Shown here: in pieces, positions 17,901 to 23,756 of the stretch
Position numbering within the stretch: the first letter of the stretch is position 1
How the letters are laid out: each line of letters opens with the position of its first letter
Program-made: the position numbers and the translations under genes
DNA from: Roseospira navarrensis
GTDB taxonomy: Bacteria > Pseudomonadota > Alphaproteobacteria > Rhodospirillales > Rhodospirillaceae
DNA length: 36,412 nt
Assembly: GCF_009601025.1 (NCBI RefSeq)
Contig: NZ_WIVE01000043.1
Span: forward strand, 1-36,412
Reading direction: 5' to 3'
The notes under the pieces: generated by a model
The model's database searches: none
What the model was told of the DNA's origin: nothing
What the model saw: the letters and a program-made list of their open reading frames with translations, nothing else

Positions 17901-18546
17901 GACGGAGGCCCAGGCGGCCCGCATCCGCGCGCTGGCCGAGCACCTGGACGCGTTGCGCAAGGACAGACAGGCCGCGCACCCGGACCTCACCCTGACGGGC
18001 CTCTACAACGTGCTGGAGGCCCTGCGCGCCGGCCGCCCGCTGACGGAGGCCGAGCAGGCCGTCAAGGATACGGGCACGGTGCAGGTGCTGCGCGAGATCC
18101 ACGACGATCTGGACGGCGCCGTGGCCGAGGCCTACGGCTGGCCGGCGGGCCTGGACGACGAAGCCATGCTGGGGCGGCTGGTGGACCTGAACCGGGACCG
18201 CGTCGCGGAGGAGGCCAAGGGCCGGGTGCGCTGGCTGCGGCCAACGTTCCAGCATCCCACCGGCGCGACCCTGGCCGCGACGGAGGCGGCGGCCGAACTG
18301 GACCTCGGTCCGACGGAGCGGGCAGCCCCGCGCCCCTGGCCGAAGCCCACCCGGGCGCGCATCGCCGCCGTGCGGCAGGTGCTCGGCACGGCCGGCGGGC
18401 CGGTGTCTGTGGACCAGATCGCCGGCACCTTCCGCCGGGCGCGCCGCCGCGACGTGGAAGATCTGGTCGAAACCCTGGTGGACATGGGCCTGGTGCGCGC
18501 CAGCCCGGACCGCCGCCGGTTCGAGCCCCTGGCCACGCGCGGTTGA
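14995..18546 (+). CDS. MmeI-like (type IIL) restriction-modification enzyme
   Basis: A single polypeptide of 1183 residues combines a nuclease and an N6-adenine methyltransferase. The N-terminal domain has a PD-(D/E)XK motif, Asp86-X9-Glu96-Ala-Lys98 (in RIDLY...ILEAKQ), with the same spacing as the MmeI nuclease. A helical spacer with ERHRLGAYYTPRAYVERLV follows. The methyltransferase has motif I DPACGTGNFLY (Asp447) and catalytic motif IV NPPF (Asn611). The next part, through GVLSSRLHVAWAL and CFDRFPFP, matches the target-recognition and C-terminal parts of such enzymes. The last 65 or so residues look like an added winged helix (QVLGTAGGPVSVDQIAGTFRRA...VDMGLVRAS). MmeI itself has about 920 residues. 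The start is uncertain: ATG 14995 or GTG 14965, neither with a good ribosome site. No separate specificity subunit or methylase is nearby. Restriction activity is inferred. Confidence 0.88.
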   Translation: MSPADPSSAPDSTGPDDAPLRRFIARWAPAEAAERASYQAFLTELAQVLDLPAVLSEGMPGADAYRFEKAVRVHSTDGGITTRRIDLYRRDTFILEAKQGASARAADSPDAGSTPGHPPQSDLFGDTVSARARRKRNVAPRGTPAWERAMHAAFMQASAYAHHLPEDEGWPPLLIVADIGYCFDLYANFSRNGRAYAPFPAAGRNRIHLTDLLDPAPRERLRLAWTNPDGLDPARRTEKVTREVSARLADLARSLEAAGHAPEAVAAFLMRGLFTLFAEDTGLLPEASVTTLLRSHRDAPDTLVHMLAALWRDMDTGAAFSAAIGATVRRFNGHLFRDQTPLPLTRDQIDLLIEAAAADWQDVEPAIFGTLLERALDPRERHRLGAYYTPRAYVERLVAATVMEPLRDEWDTVKAAAERAALADRPDEALAEIQAFHAHLCAVNVLDPACGTGNFLYVALDLMKRLEDEVCAAAATYGERQWSLRAHGLEVSPQQFRGLEVNPRAAAIADMVLWIGYLQWHRRAFGRANPPDPVLHDYGNIRCRDALLVWRDRRPRIDAAGRPVTRWDRRSYRIDPASGHRVPDETQRIGDHVYVQPGPAPWPPADFIVGNPPFQGGKDLRDELGDGYAEALWAVYGKALPNAADLVMYWWHRAAELTRAGKVRRFGFITTNSMSQTYNRRVVERHVGHRQPLSLVYAIPDHPWVDAGEGAAVRIAMTVGEAGDRPGRLLTVTGSASRGKAGLGHLVSLSQRTGKIWSNLRLGPNLTLARPLRANAALCSPGVKLHGSGFIVSPEHARTLGLGTRPGVETVIHPYLNGRDLMQRTRGRMVIDLFGQDAEAVRDRHPEIYQHLLETVKPERDQNNRATYRDTWWIFGEPRTDLRRALDGLPRYIATVETAKHRVFVFLDARVRPDNKLVAIGHDDAYVLGVLSSRLHVAWALAAGGRLGFGNDPVYVKSHCFDRFPFPAATEAQAARIRALAEHLDALRKDRQAAHPDLTLTGLYNVLEALRAGRPLTEAEQAVKDTGTVQVLREIHDDLDGAVAEAYGWPAGLDDEAMLGRLVDLNRDRVAEEAKGRVRWLRPTFQHPTGATLAATEAAAELDLGPTERAAPRPWPKPTRARIAAVRQVLGTAGGPVSVDQIAGTFRRARRRDVEDLVETLVDMGLVRASPDRRRFEPLATRG

Positions 18547-18551
18547 CGCCC

Positions 18552-19310
18552 CTACCCCTCCAGCGGCCGGAACGGCGTGCGGTCGGGCGGGCCGGCGGCG
18601 AAGCGCAGCACGGGCGGGCGCGGGTCCAGGGCGGGCGCGGGCACGGCGATCTGGCTGGCGCAGACGGTGCCGAACCCACTGTCATAGGCGAAGCACATGC
18701 CCGCCCCCGGCGTCGCGGCGTCCGGGTCCGGCCCCAGGCCCTGAAGCCGCGTCCATGCCTCCCAGCCGTCATCGCCCGGCAGGTCCGGGTCCGGCCAGGG
18801 TGCCGCCCGCCAGCGATCCAGGTTGGCGGCGATGCGGGCATCCCGGATGTCGTTCAGGTCGCCCGCCGTCACCATGGACAGGCCCTCCGGCAGGGGCTCC
18901 ACACCCACCCGGCCGTCCTCCGCCACCCGGATCCAGAAGGCGTCGCGGGTGTCCGCGACGATGAGGTTGAAGGGCCGGTAGGCCTCCGGGTTCAGGTGGC
19001 CCAGCGCCTCGGCCGCGTCCACGGCGTCGGCGTGGTCCAGCGCCTCCAGCACCAGCTCGCCCCGGCTGCGCTTGCCGGCCTGCGGCCCCAGCGTGCCCTT
19101 GCGGTTCAGCAGCGCGGCGACCACGCCGTGGTCGTTCAGGCCGAGCCAGGAGCCGCCGGCCAGATCGTCCAGGCCCGCGACCACTTCCGGGCGGTCGGGC
19201 CAGTGGCGGCCGGGGGCGGTCCACGGCCGGTCGCGCATCTCGTCGCGGTTGGCGGCGATGACGAGCGGCCAGGGGTGATCGGGGCGGCGCAGCAGGATCA
19301 GAGTGCACAT
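18552..19310 (-). CDS. NRDE/TANGO2 family protein
   Basis: The 252-residue protein belongs to the NRDE family, whose human member is TANGO2 (linked to heme and lipid handling); the bacterial role is not established. It begins MCTLILL, keeping Cys2 at the N-terminus as in the Ntn-hydrolase-like fold, then AANRDEMRDRP (the NRDE motif), GGSWLGLNDHGVVAALLNRKG, and a late FGTVCASQIAV. It runs opposite to the MmeI-like gene, with 5 bp between the stops. It is probably a standalone gene. A pair of hairpins lies upstream, between it and the next minus-strand gene. Confidence 0.92.
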   Translation of the reverse strand: MCTLILLRRPDHPWPLVIAANRDEMRDRPWTAPGRHWPDRPEVVAGLDDLAGGSWLGLNDHGVVAALLNRKGTLGPQAGKRSRGELVLEALDHADAVDAAEALGHLNPEAYRPFNLIVADTRDAFWIRVAEDGRVGVEPLPEGLSMVTAGDLNDIRDARIAANLDRWRAAPWPDPDLPGDDGWEAWTRLQGLGPDPDAATPGAGMCFAYDSGFGTVCASQIAVPAPALDPRPPVLRFAAGPPDRTPFRPLEG

Positions 19311-19469
19311 GGGCGGGGTGTCTCACAGGGCAGGGAATGAAGGCGGGCGGGGACAAGCGCGGCATTCGGCCCGGTCGCTGTCCAGGCCCCTTGCCGCCGC
19401 AGCCCTCCCACGGCCAGAGCCGATCCGCTTCGCGCATCTCAACACGCCGTACGAACTGGCTTGACCGTG

Positions 19470-19505
19470 CCGGACGGGGCTTGCAGCCCCGTCCGGACCG
19501 TTTTT
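19470..19505 (+). terminator. Perfect 12-bp hairpin followed by T5
   Basis: CCGGACGGGGCT (19470-19481), loop TGC, AGCCCCGTCCGG (19485-19496), then ACCG and TTTTT. The layout is that of a plus-strand terminator, yet the nearest genes on both sides are on the minus strand. On the minus strand it would be the second hairpin after the gene at 19569. Confidence 0.55.
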
Positions 19506-19527
19506 CCCTTCGGTTCATGAACCGGTT

Positions 19528-19554
19528 CCGGGCGGGAGTACAACTCCCGCCCGG
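19528..19554 (-). terminator. Perfect 12-bp hairpin after the small membrane protein gene
   Basis: CCGGGCGGGAGT (19528-19539), loop ACA, ACTCCCGCCCGG (19543-19554). It lies 14 bp after the stop of the 19569-20051 gene and may end that transcript, although no T-run follows on that strand. A 14-bp perfect palindrome (19511-19524) separates it from the sister hairpin. Confidence 0.5.
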
Positions 19555-19568
19555 CCTCGGCGGGACCG

Positions 19569-20051
19569 TCAGCTCCCGGCCCCGCCCTCGCATTTGTTGT
19601 ATTCCTCCATGGTCCCGCTTTTCAGATTGTACTTTTTCAGAACCGAGCCGGACACCGTGATGGTGTAGTCCGTGGTGCCCGAGTGCGGGCTGTTGAGCTT
19701 GTTCAAGCGGAACTCGATCCGGTGGGTCACCGGGCTGTCGTAGCGGTAGCGGCCGCGCGCGAAGCCCCAGTTGGTCGGCCCGTCGCGCCAGCGATAGCCG
19801 CCGTTGGACAACACGATCAGGGGCGCGCTGTCGCTGGTGCAGTCGTTGCCGGCGATCCAGGTGCCCGCGAACTGCGCCGGCAACTCCGTGGTCCAGCCGT
19901 CGGCCGTCACGGTGGACTCGCCCGGCTTGGTGCCGGTCTTCTCCGAAATGCTGTCCAGATAGATGACGATGGCCGTCGAAGCCCCAAGGGCGATGATCGT
20001 GCCCGTAATCATCTTCCACAGCGGCGGCGAGTCGCGGTTGGGCTCGCTCAT
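19569..20051 (-). CDS. Membrane-anchored protein of unknown function
   Basis: No named family recognised. The 160-residue product has a short N-terminal tail, one transmembrane segment (KMITGTIIALGASTAIVIYL, about 13-32) and an extracytoplasmic domain of about 125 residues with two cysteines (NDCTSDS and YNKCEGG) that could form a disulfide. The pattern FAGTWIAGNDC...GGYRWRDG...RYRYDSPVTHRIEFRL resembles a small beta-barrel, such as lipocalin-like exported proteins; this is a guess from pattern only. Its ATG overlaps the stop of the AmmeB-AmmeA gene as ATGA, so the two are translationally coupled. Hairpins follow it. Confidence 0.8.
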   Translation of the reverse strand: MSEPNRDSPPLWKMITGTIIALGASTAIVIYLDSISEKTGTKPGESTVTADGWTTELPAQFAGTWIAGNDCTSDSAPLIVLSNGGYRWRDGPTNWGFARGRYRYDSPVTHRIEFRLNKLNSPHSGTTDYTITVSGSVLKKYNLKSGTMEEYNKCEGGAGS

Positions 20052-21535
20052 GAGGCGGCCCCCGGCTCCGCTTGGGCCGCCCCAGTCGCGTCCCACGGCG
20101 CGCCCTTCACGCCCCGCGTCTCGAAGCGGGCGAACCGGATCGTGTCCGACCAGTGGTCATCGCGCAGCCGGGCCTTGCGCATCAGATGGGCGAGAAACGT
20201 CTCGGGGTCGGGCAACTGCTCCCAGACCTGCGGCAGGAACAGGGCGCGGCGGCCGCCCTCTTCCTCCAGGATCAGGCCATCCACGCCGGGGCGCAGGCGG
20301 GCCAGCAGGTCGGCCCGATCCCGCACCGGCATGGGCACGGACGGGGTCAGCACCGAGACCGAGACCCGCAGGCCCGGCAGCTCGGCCGCGCGCACCGGCG
20401 GGAAGCGGGTGTCGCGGACCCCGGCGTTGAAGCCGTGCTCGGCCACGTCCCGGGCCAGCGAGCGGCGCGCCTCCACCGAGCCGATGCAGCCGCGCAGGGC
20501 GTCGTCCGAGGTCCGGGTGAGCGTGACGAAGGCGGCGCCGGACGCGCGCAGCGCCTCGGGCTCAGCGTCCAGATCCACGGGCGGCGGCGCGCCGTGGTGG
20601 ACCCCGTGCGCCAGCCCCAGCGCGGCGAGGCGCAGCAGATCCGCGCCGTGCCGCTCCACCAGATCAGCGGTGGCGGCGATGGGATCGTCGTCGGAGGCCG
20701 CCGCGGGCGGGTCGGCCTCGTGGAAGGCCCAGGACCCGTAGCCCACCACCCGGTCGCGGGTGCCGGCGGTGTCGCCGCTGTTGCATACGCCCAGGCGCTC
20801 GACCGTCAGGCCGCGCCGCCGGGCGAGCGTCAGCAGCCCGTTGACGCCCATGCAGCCGCAGGCCTCGTGCGGCCCGATGGCCTCCGGGTCCAGGGACTCG
20901 ATGGCGGCGGCGGTGCGGGCATCCTTGGCGCGGCCGGTGTCGTAGTCCAGGAAATGGCTCAGGTCCGAACTGACGAGGATGGCCGTTTCCGGGCCGTCCC
21001 ACAGGGCCTCCAGCACCCGCGCCACCAGATCGGGCGCGGCGCGGCCGACCACCAGCGGCACCAGCGCCACATCGGGCAGCATGACCTGCAGGAACGGCAC
21101 GTGGACCTCAAGGCTGTGCTCGGCGGCGTGGGCCTTGTCGAACACCTCGACGTCGGGGATCCCCTCCAGGCGCGGCCGCGCCCACGCCTGATCCAGCGGC
21201 GCGTCGCCCAGGGGCGTGCGCCAGGCCTCGGCCCCGGACAGCGCCAGACCACCCACCGGCATGCGGTGGGACGGGCCGAGCATCACCACGCGCCGCAGCC
21301 GCTCGCGGGCCGGTTCCAGCCGGGCATAGGCCAGCGCGGCGGTGGCCCCGGAGTACACGTGTCCGGCATGGGGCGCGATGATCGCCTTCGGCACCGGCGC
21401 ATCGGCCGGGCGCGCGGCGCGGCCCCGGTCCAGCAGCGCGGTGACGGTGCGGCGCAGGCCGTCCGCCTCGTCGCCATAGAACATCCCGGCGACGGCGGGC
21501 GGGCGGATCGCACCGGGAGCGGGGGCATGAGTCAT
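20048..21535 (-). CDS. AmmeMemoRadiSam fusion: Memo (AmmeB) + AMMECR1 (AmmeA)
   Basis: The 495-residue protein joins two domains that are often separate genes. Residues about 10-270 are the Memo-like dioxygenase-fold domain with IIAPHAGHVYSGATAA, a GPSHRMP segment, AAEHSLEVHVPF and SSDLSHFLDYD as the metal-site histidines, plus CNSGDTAG. Residues about 295-480 are the AMMECR1 domain with LRGCIGSVEARRSLARDV and DTRFPPV. These two proteins and a radical-SAM enzyme define the AmmeMemoRadiSam system, whose function is unknown. No radical-SAM partner is in the window. ATG 21535 is chosen because the longer frame upstream overlaps grpE and has Arg/Pro-rich translation. It overlaps the downstream membrane protein gene by 4 bp. 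Confidence 0.93.
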   Translation of the reverse strand: MTHAPAPGAIRPPAVAGMFYGDEADGLRRTVTALLDRGRAARPADAPVPKAIIAPHAGHVYSGATAALAYARLEPARERLRRVVMLGPSHRMPVGGLALSGAEAWRTPLGDAPLDQAWARPRLEGIPDVEVFDKAHAAEHSLEVHVPFLQVMLPDVALVPLVVGRAAPDLVARVLEALWDGPETAILVSSDLSHFLDYDTGRAKDARTAAAIESLDPEAIGPHEACGCMGVNGLLTLARRRGLTVERLGVCNSGDTAGTRDRVVGYGSWAFHEADPPAAASDDDPIAATADLVERHGADLLRLAALGLAHGVHHGAPPPVDLDAEPEALRASGAAFVTLTRTSDDALRGCIGSVEARRSLARDVAEHGFNAGVRDTRFPPVRAAELPGLRVSVSVLTPSVPMPVRDRADLLARLRPGVDGLILEEEGGRRALFLPQVWEQLPDPETFLAHLMRKARLRDDHWSDTIRFARFETRGVKGAPWDATGAAQAEPGAAS

Positions 21536-21614
21536 GGTCCGGACCCTCCGTGCATGCGGGGCGGTCGCGGGGTCAGTATAGACCCGGGGCAGGCCCGGGC
21601 CCAAGGCCGCGCCG

Positions 21615-22349
21615 TCACGCGCTGGTATCGACGCCCTGTGCTTCCGGCGCGGCCTGCGCGTCGGCCGGGGCCGCCGGCTGGCGCTTCGGCCCGCCCTTGG
21701 ACACGACCACCATGGCCGGCCGCAGCAGGCGGTCATGGATGACGTAGCCCTCCTGGTAGACCTGCACCACGGTGCCGGCGGGCACGTCGGGGTTCTCCAT
21801 CTCCTGCATGGCCTGATGCAGGTTGGGGTCGAACGGCTGGTTCAGGGCCTCGATCCGCTTGACGCCGTACTGGCCGAGCGCGGTCAGCAGCTCGCGCGCG
21901 GTCATCTCCACGCCGACGGCGAGGTTCTTCAGGTTCGGATCGGCGTTGCGCGCCTCCTCGGGCGCGGCGGCGGTGGCGCGTTCCAGGTTGTCGGCCACCG
22001 GCAGCACGGCCTTGGCCAGATTGGAGACGGCGTACTTGGTGTTGTCCTGGATGCGCTTGTCGGCCATGCGCTTGGCGTTCTGGGCCTCGGCGAGCGCGCC
22101 CAGGTAGTCGCGGCGCAGCTTGTCCACCTCGGCTTCCAGTTCGGCGCAACGGGCGTCCAGGTCAACGGCGCCGTCTCCGGCCCCGGCCCCGGCCTCAGCC
22201 TCGGCCGCCGCGCCGGGCGCGGCCTCGTCGAAGTGCAGGGTGTCGTCCGCCCCCACGGTGGCGGCGGCATCCTCGGCCGGGGTGCGGCCGTCGTCCGCGT
22301 CGGGCGCCGTGTCGGGGCGGGACGGGTCGTTGGCGGTGCTCTGGGTCAT
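21615..22349 (-). CDS. grpE: Nucleotide exchange factor GrpE
   Basis: GrpE drives ADP release from DnaK. The 244-residue protein has an acidic, Ala-rich N-terminus (about 1-75), the long dimerising helix (LEAEVDKLRRDYLGALAEAQNAKRMADKR), then the hallmark LLPVADNLERA-type segment (VLPVADNLERATAA) and the C-terminal beta domain (PFDPNLHQAM...GTVVQVYQEGYVIHDRLLRPAMVVVSKG). The C-terminal tail is Ala/Pro-rich. The N-terminus is longer than in E. coli GrpE (197 residues). It follows hrcA by 71 bp on the same strand, the usual alphaproteobacterial order; dnaK and dnaJ are not here. Confidence 0.97.
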   Translation of the reverse strand: MTQSTANDPSRPDTAPDADDGRTPAEDAAATVGADDTLHFDEAAPGAAAEAEAGAGAGDGAVDLDARCAELEAEVDKLRRDYLGALAEAQNAKRMADKRIQDNTKYAVSNLAKAVLPVADNLERATAAAPEEARNADPNLKNLAVGVEMTARELLTALGQYGVKRIEALNQPFDPNLHQAMQEMENPDVPAGTVVQVYQEGYVIHDRLLRPAMVVVSKGGPKRQPAAPADAQAAPEAQGVDTSA

Positions 22350-22420
22350 GGCGTGTCCGTTTGTCTGTCCAGGTCGGGGAAGAGCGAAGCGATCGAAGGG
22401 AGCGCCGGCCTTGCGGCCGG

Positions 22421-23485
22421 TCATCCGATCAGGCGGCCGATCACCTTCGCGGTGTAGTCCACCAGCGGCACGATGCGCCGGTAGTTGATGCGGGTCGGGC
22501 CGACGACGCCGATGGCGCCGACGATCTCCTCGCGGCCATTGCGGTAGGGCGCCACGATCATCGAGCACCCGGCCAGCGTGAACAGATCGTTTTCGGCCCC
22601 GATGAAGATCTGAACCCCCTCGGCGCCGATCACAAGGTCCAGCATGCGCAGCACCTGTTCCTTGGCCTCCAGCACGTCGAACAGGGCGCGGATGCGGTCC
22701 AGGTCCTGGGCCGCGCTGACGTCGTTCAGCAGATTGCCCTGCCCGCGCACGATCAGGGCGGCGCCGCTGCGGTCGTCGGACCAGGTGGCGAGGCCGGCGG
22801 CCACCACCTTGCGCGACAGGTCGTCGAGCAGGCTGCGGTCTGTTTCCAACTCGCCCAGCACGGCCTCGCGGGCCTCGTCCAGGGTGCGTTCGGCCAGCCG
22901 GGCGTTGAGGTAGTTGGTGGCCTCGGCCAGCGCCGACAGGGGCACGCCGGGCGGCACCTCCACCACCCGGTTTTCCACCACGCCGTTGGCCTCGACGATC
23001 ACCACCAGGGCGCGGCCCGGCCCCAGGTGCACGAACTCGATATGCTTCACCGGCGCGTCGGCCTTGGGCGCGATCACCAGCCCGGCGCAACTGGACAGGC
23101 CGGAGAGCAGGGACGTGGCCTCCTCCAGCATGCCTTCCATGCTGCGGCCGGCGGCCTGGCACATGGTCTCGATGCGCGTCCGCTCCTCGGCGTCGATGGC
23201 CCCCACCTCCAGCAGCCCGTTGACGAACATGCGCAGGCCCAGCTCGGTGGGCAGACGCCCGGCCGAGGCATGGGGGGCGTACAGAAGACCCTCGTGCTCC
23301 AGGTCGGCCATGACGTTGCGGATCGTGGCGGGCGAGACACCGACCGACATCTTGCGCGACAGGGTGCGCGAGCCGACCGGCTCCCCGGTCTCCACGAAGG
23401 TATCGACCAGGCGCTGGAACACCTCGCGCGAGCGGGCGTCCAGGTCCATCCTGGGGGACATCGGTGTCGTGGGCGAAGCGGCCAT
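22421..23485 (-). CDS. hrcA: Heat-inducible transcription repressor HrcA
   Basis: HrcA represses chaperone operons by binding CIRCE elements and needs GroEL for activity. The 354-residue protein has an N-terminal winged helix (LDARSREVFQRLVDTFVETGEPVGSRTLSRKM...SPATIRNVMADLEHEGLL), then FVNGLLEVGAIDAEER, and a C-terminal dimerisation part ending with MIVAPYRNG and IGPTRINYRRIVPLVDYTAKVIGRLI-like sequence. Internal ATGs at residues 9 and 13 are alternative starts. I saw no CIRCE (TTAGCACTC-N9-GAGTGCTAA) in its upstream region, so autoregulation by the classical site is not supported here. grpE is downstream. Confidence 0.97.
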   Translation of the reverse strand: MAASPTTPMSPRMDLDARSREVFQRLVDTFVETGEPVGSRTLSRKMSVGVSPATIRNVMADLEHEGLLYAPHASAGRLPTELGLRMFVNGLLEVGAIDAEERTRIETMCQAAGRSMEGMLEEATSLLSGLSSCAGLVIAPKADAPVKHIEFVHLGPGRALVVIVEANGVVENRVVEVPPGVPLSALAEATNYLNARLAERTLDEAREAVLGELETDRSLLDDLSRKVVAAGLATWSDDRSGAALIVRGQGNLLNDVSAAQDLDRIRALFDVLEAKEQVLRMLDLVIGAEGVQIFIGAENDLFTLAGCSMIVAPYRNGREEIVGAIGVVGPTRINYRRIVPLVDYTAKVIGRLIG

Positions 23486-23639
23486 GTGCGGGTCATCAAG
23501 CCTGTCAAGGGTTCGGACCGCGTCGATCCGAAGAGAGCGAAAATCTAGGGAGCGGGGGGGGATACGTCAACGTCGCCCCCGCCCGCCGCCGATGCTTTGC
23601 CGGACGACGGGCTGTCTCGGAACGGCCACGCCATGGGCG

Positions 23640-23668
23640 TTGGCTGACGGCCCCGCTCGGTTTACCAT
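23640..23668 (+). promoter_or_regulatory. Sigma70-like promoter for the exported protein/ATPase pair
   Basis: TTGGCT (23640-23645) and TACCAT (23663-23668) are separated by 17 bp, each matching 4 of 6 consensus bases. This gives a leader of about 80 bases to the ATG at 23757. It lies in the 270-bp region between divergent hrcA and the exported-protein gene; nothing else is obvious there. Confidence 0.4.
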
Positions 23669-23756
23669 GCGGGCCGGGTGAGCCGCTGTCCGCGCCACCG
23701 GCGCGCGGAAAAATCCCCGGCGCATGAAAGCAACAGGAACAGGGAAGGGCCACGGT

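Noticed and set aside
14962-18255. Minus-strand open frame of about 1100 codons opposite the MmeI-like gene
   Set aside because: The plus strand carries clear catalytic motifs (DPACGTGN, NPPF, EXK); the minus frame is compositionally biased without motifs.
14995-18546. DISARM or BREX-type methyltransferase locus
   Set aside because: No helicase, phospholipase-D-like, pglZ or brxC-type gene is adjacent; the protein stands alone and carries its own nuclease motif.
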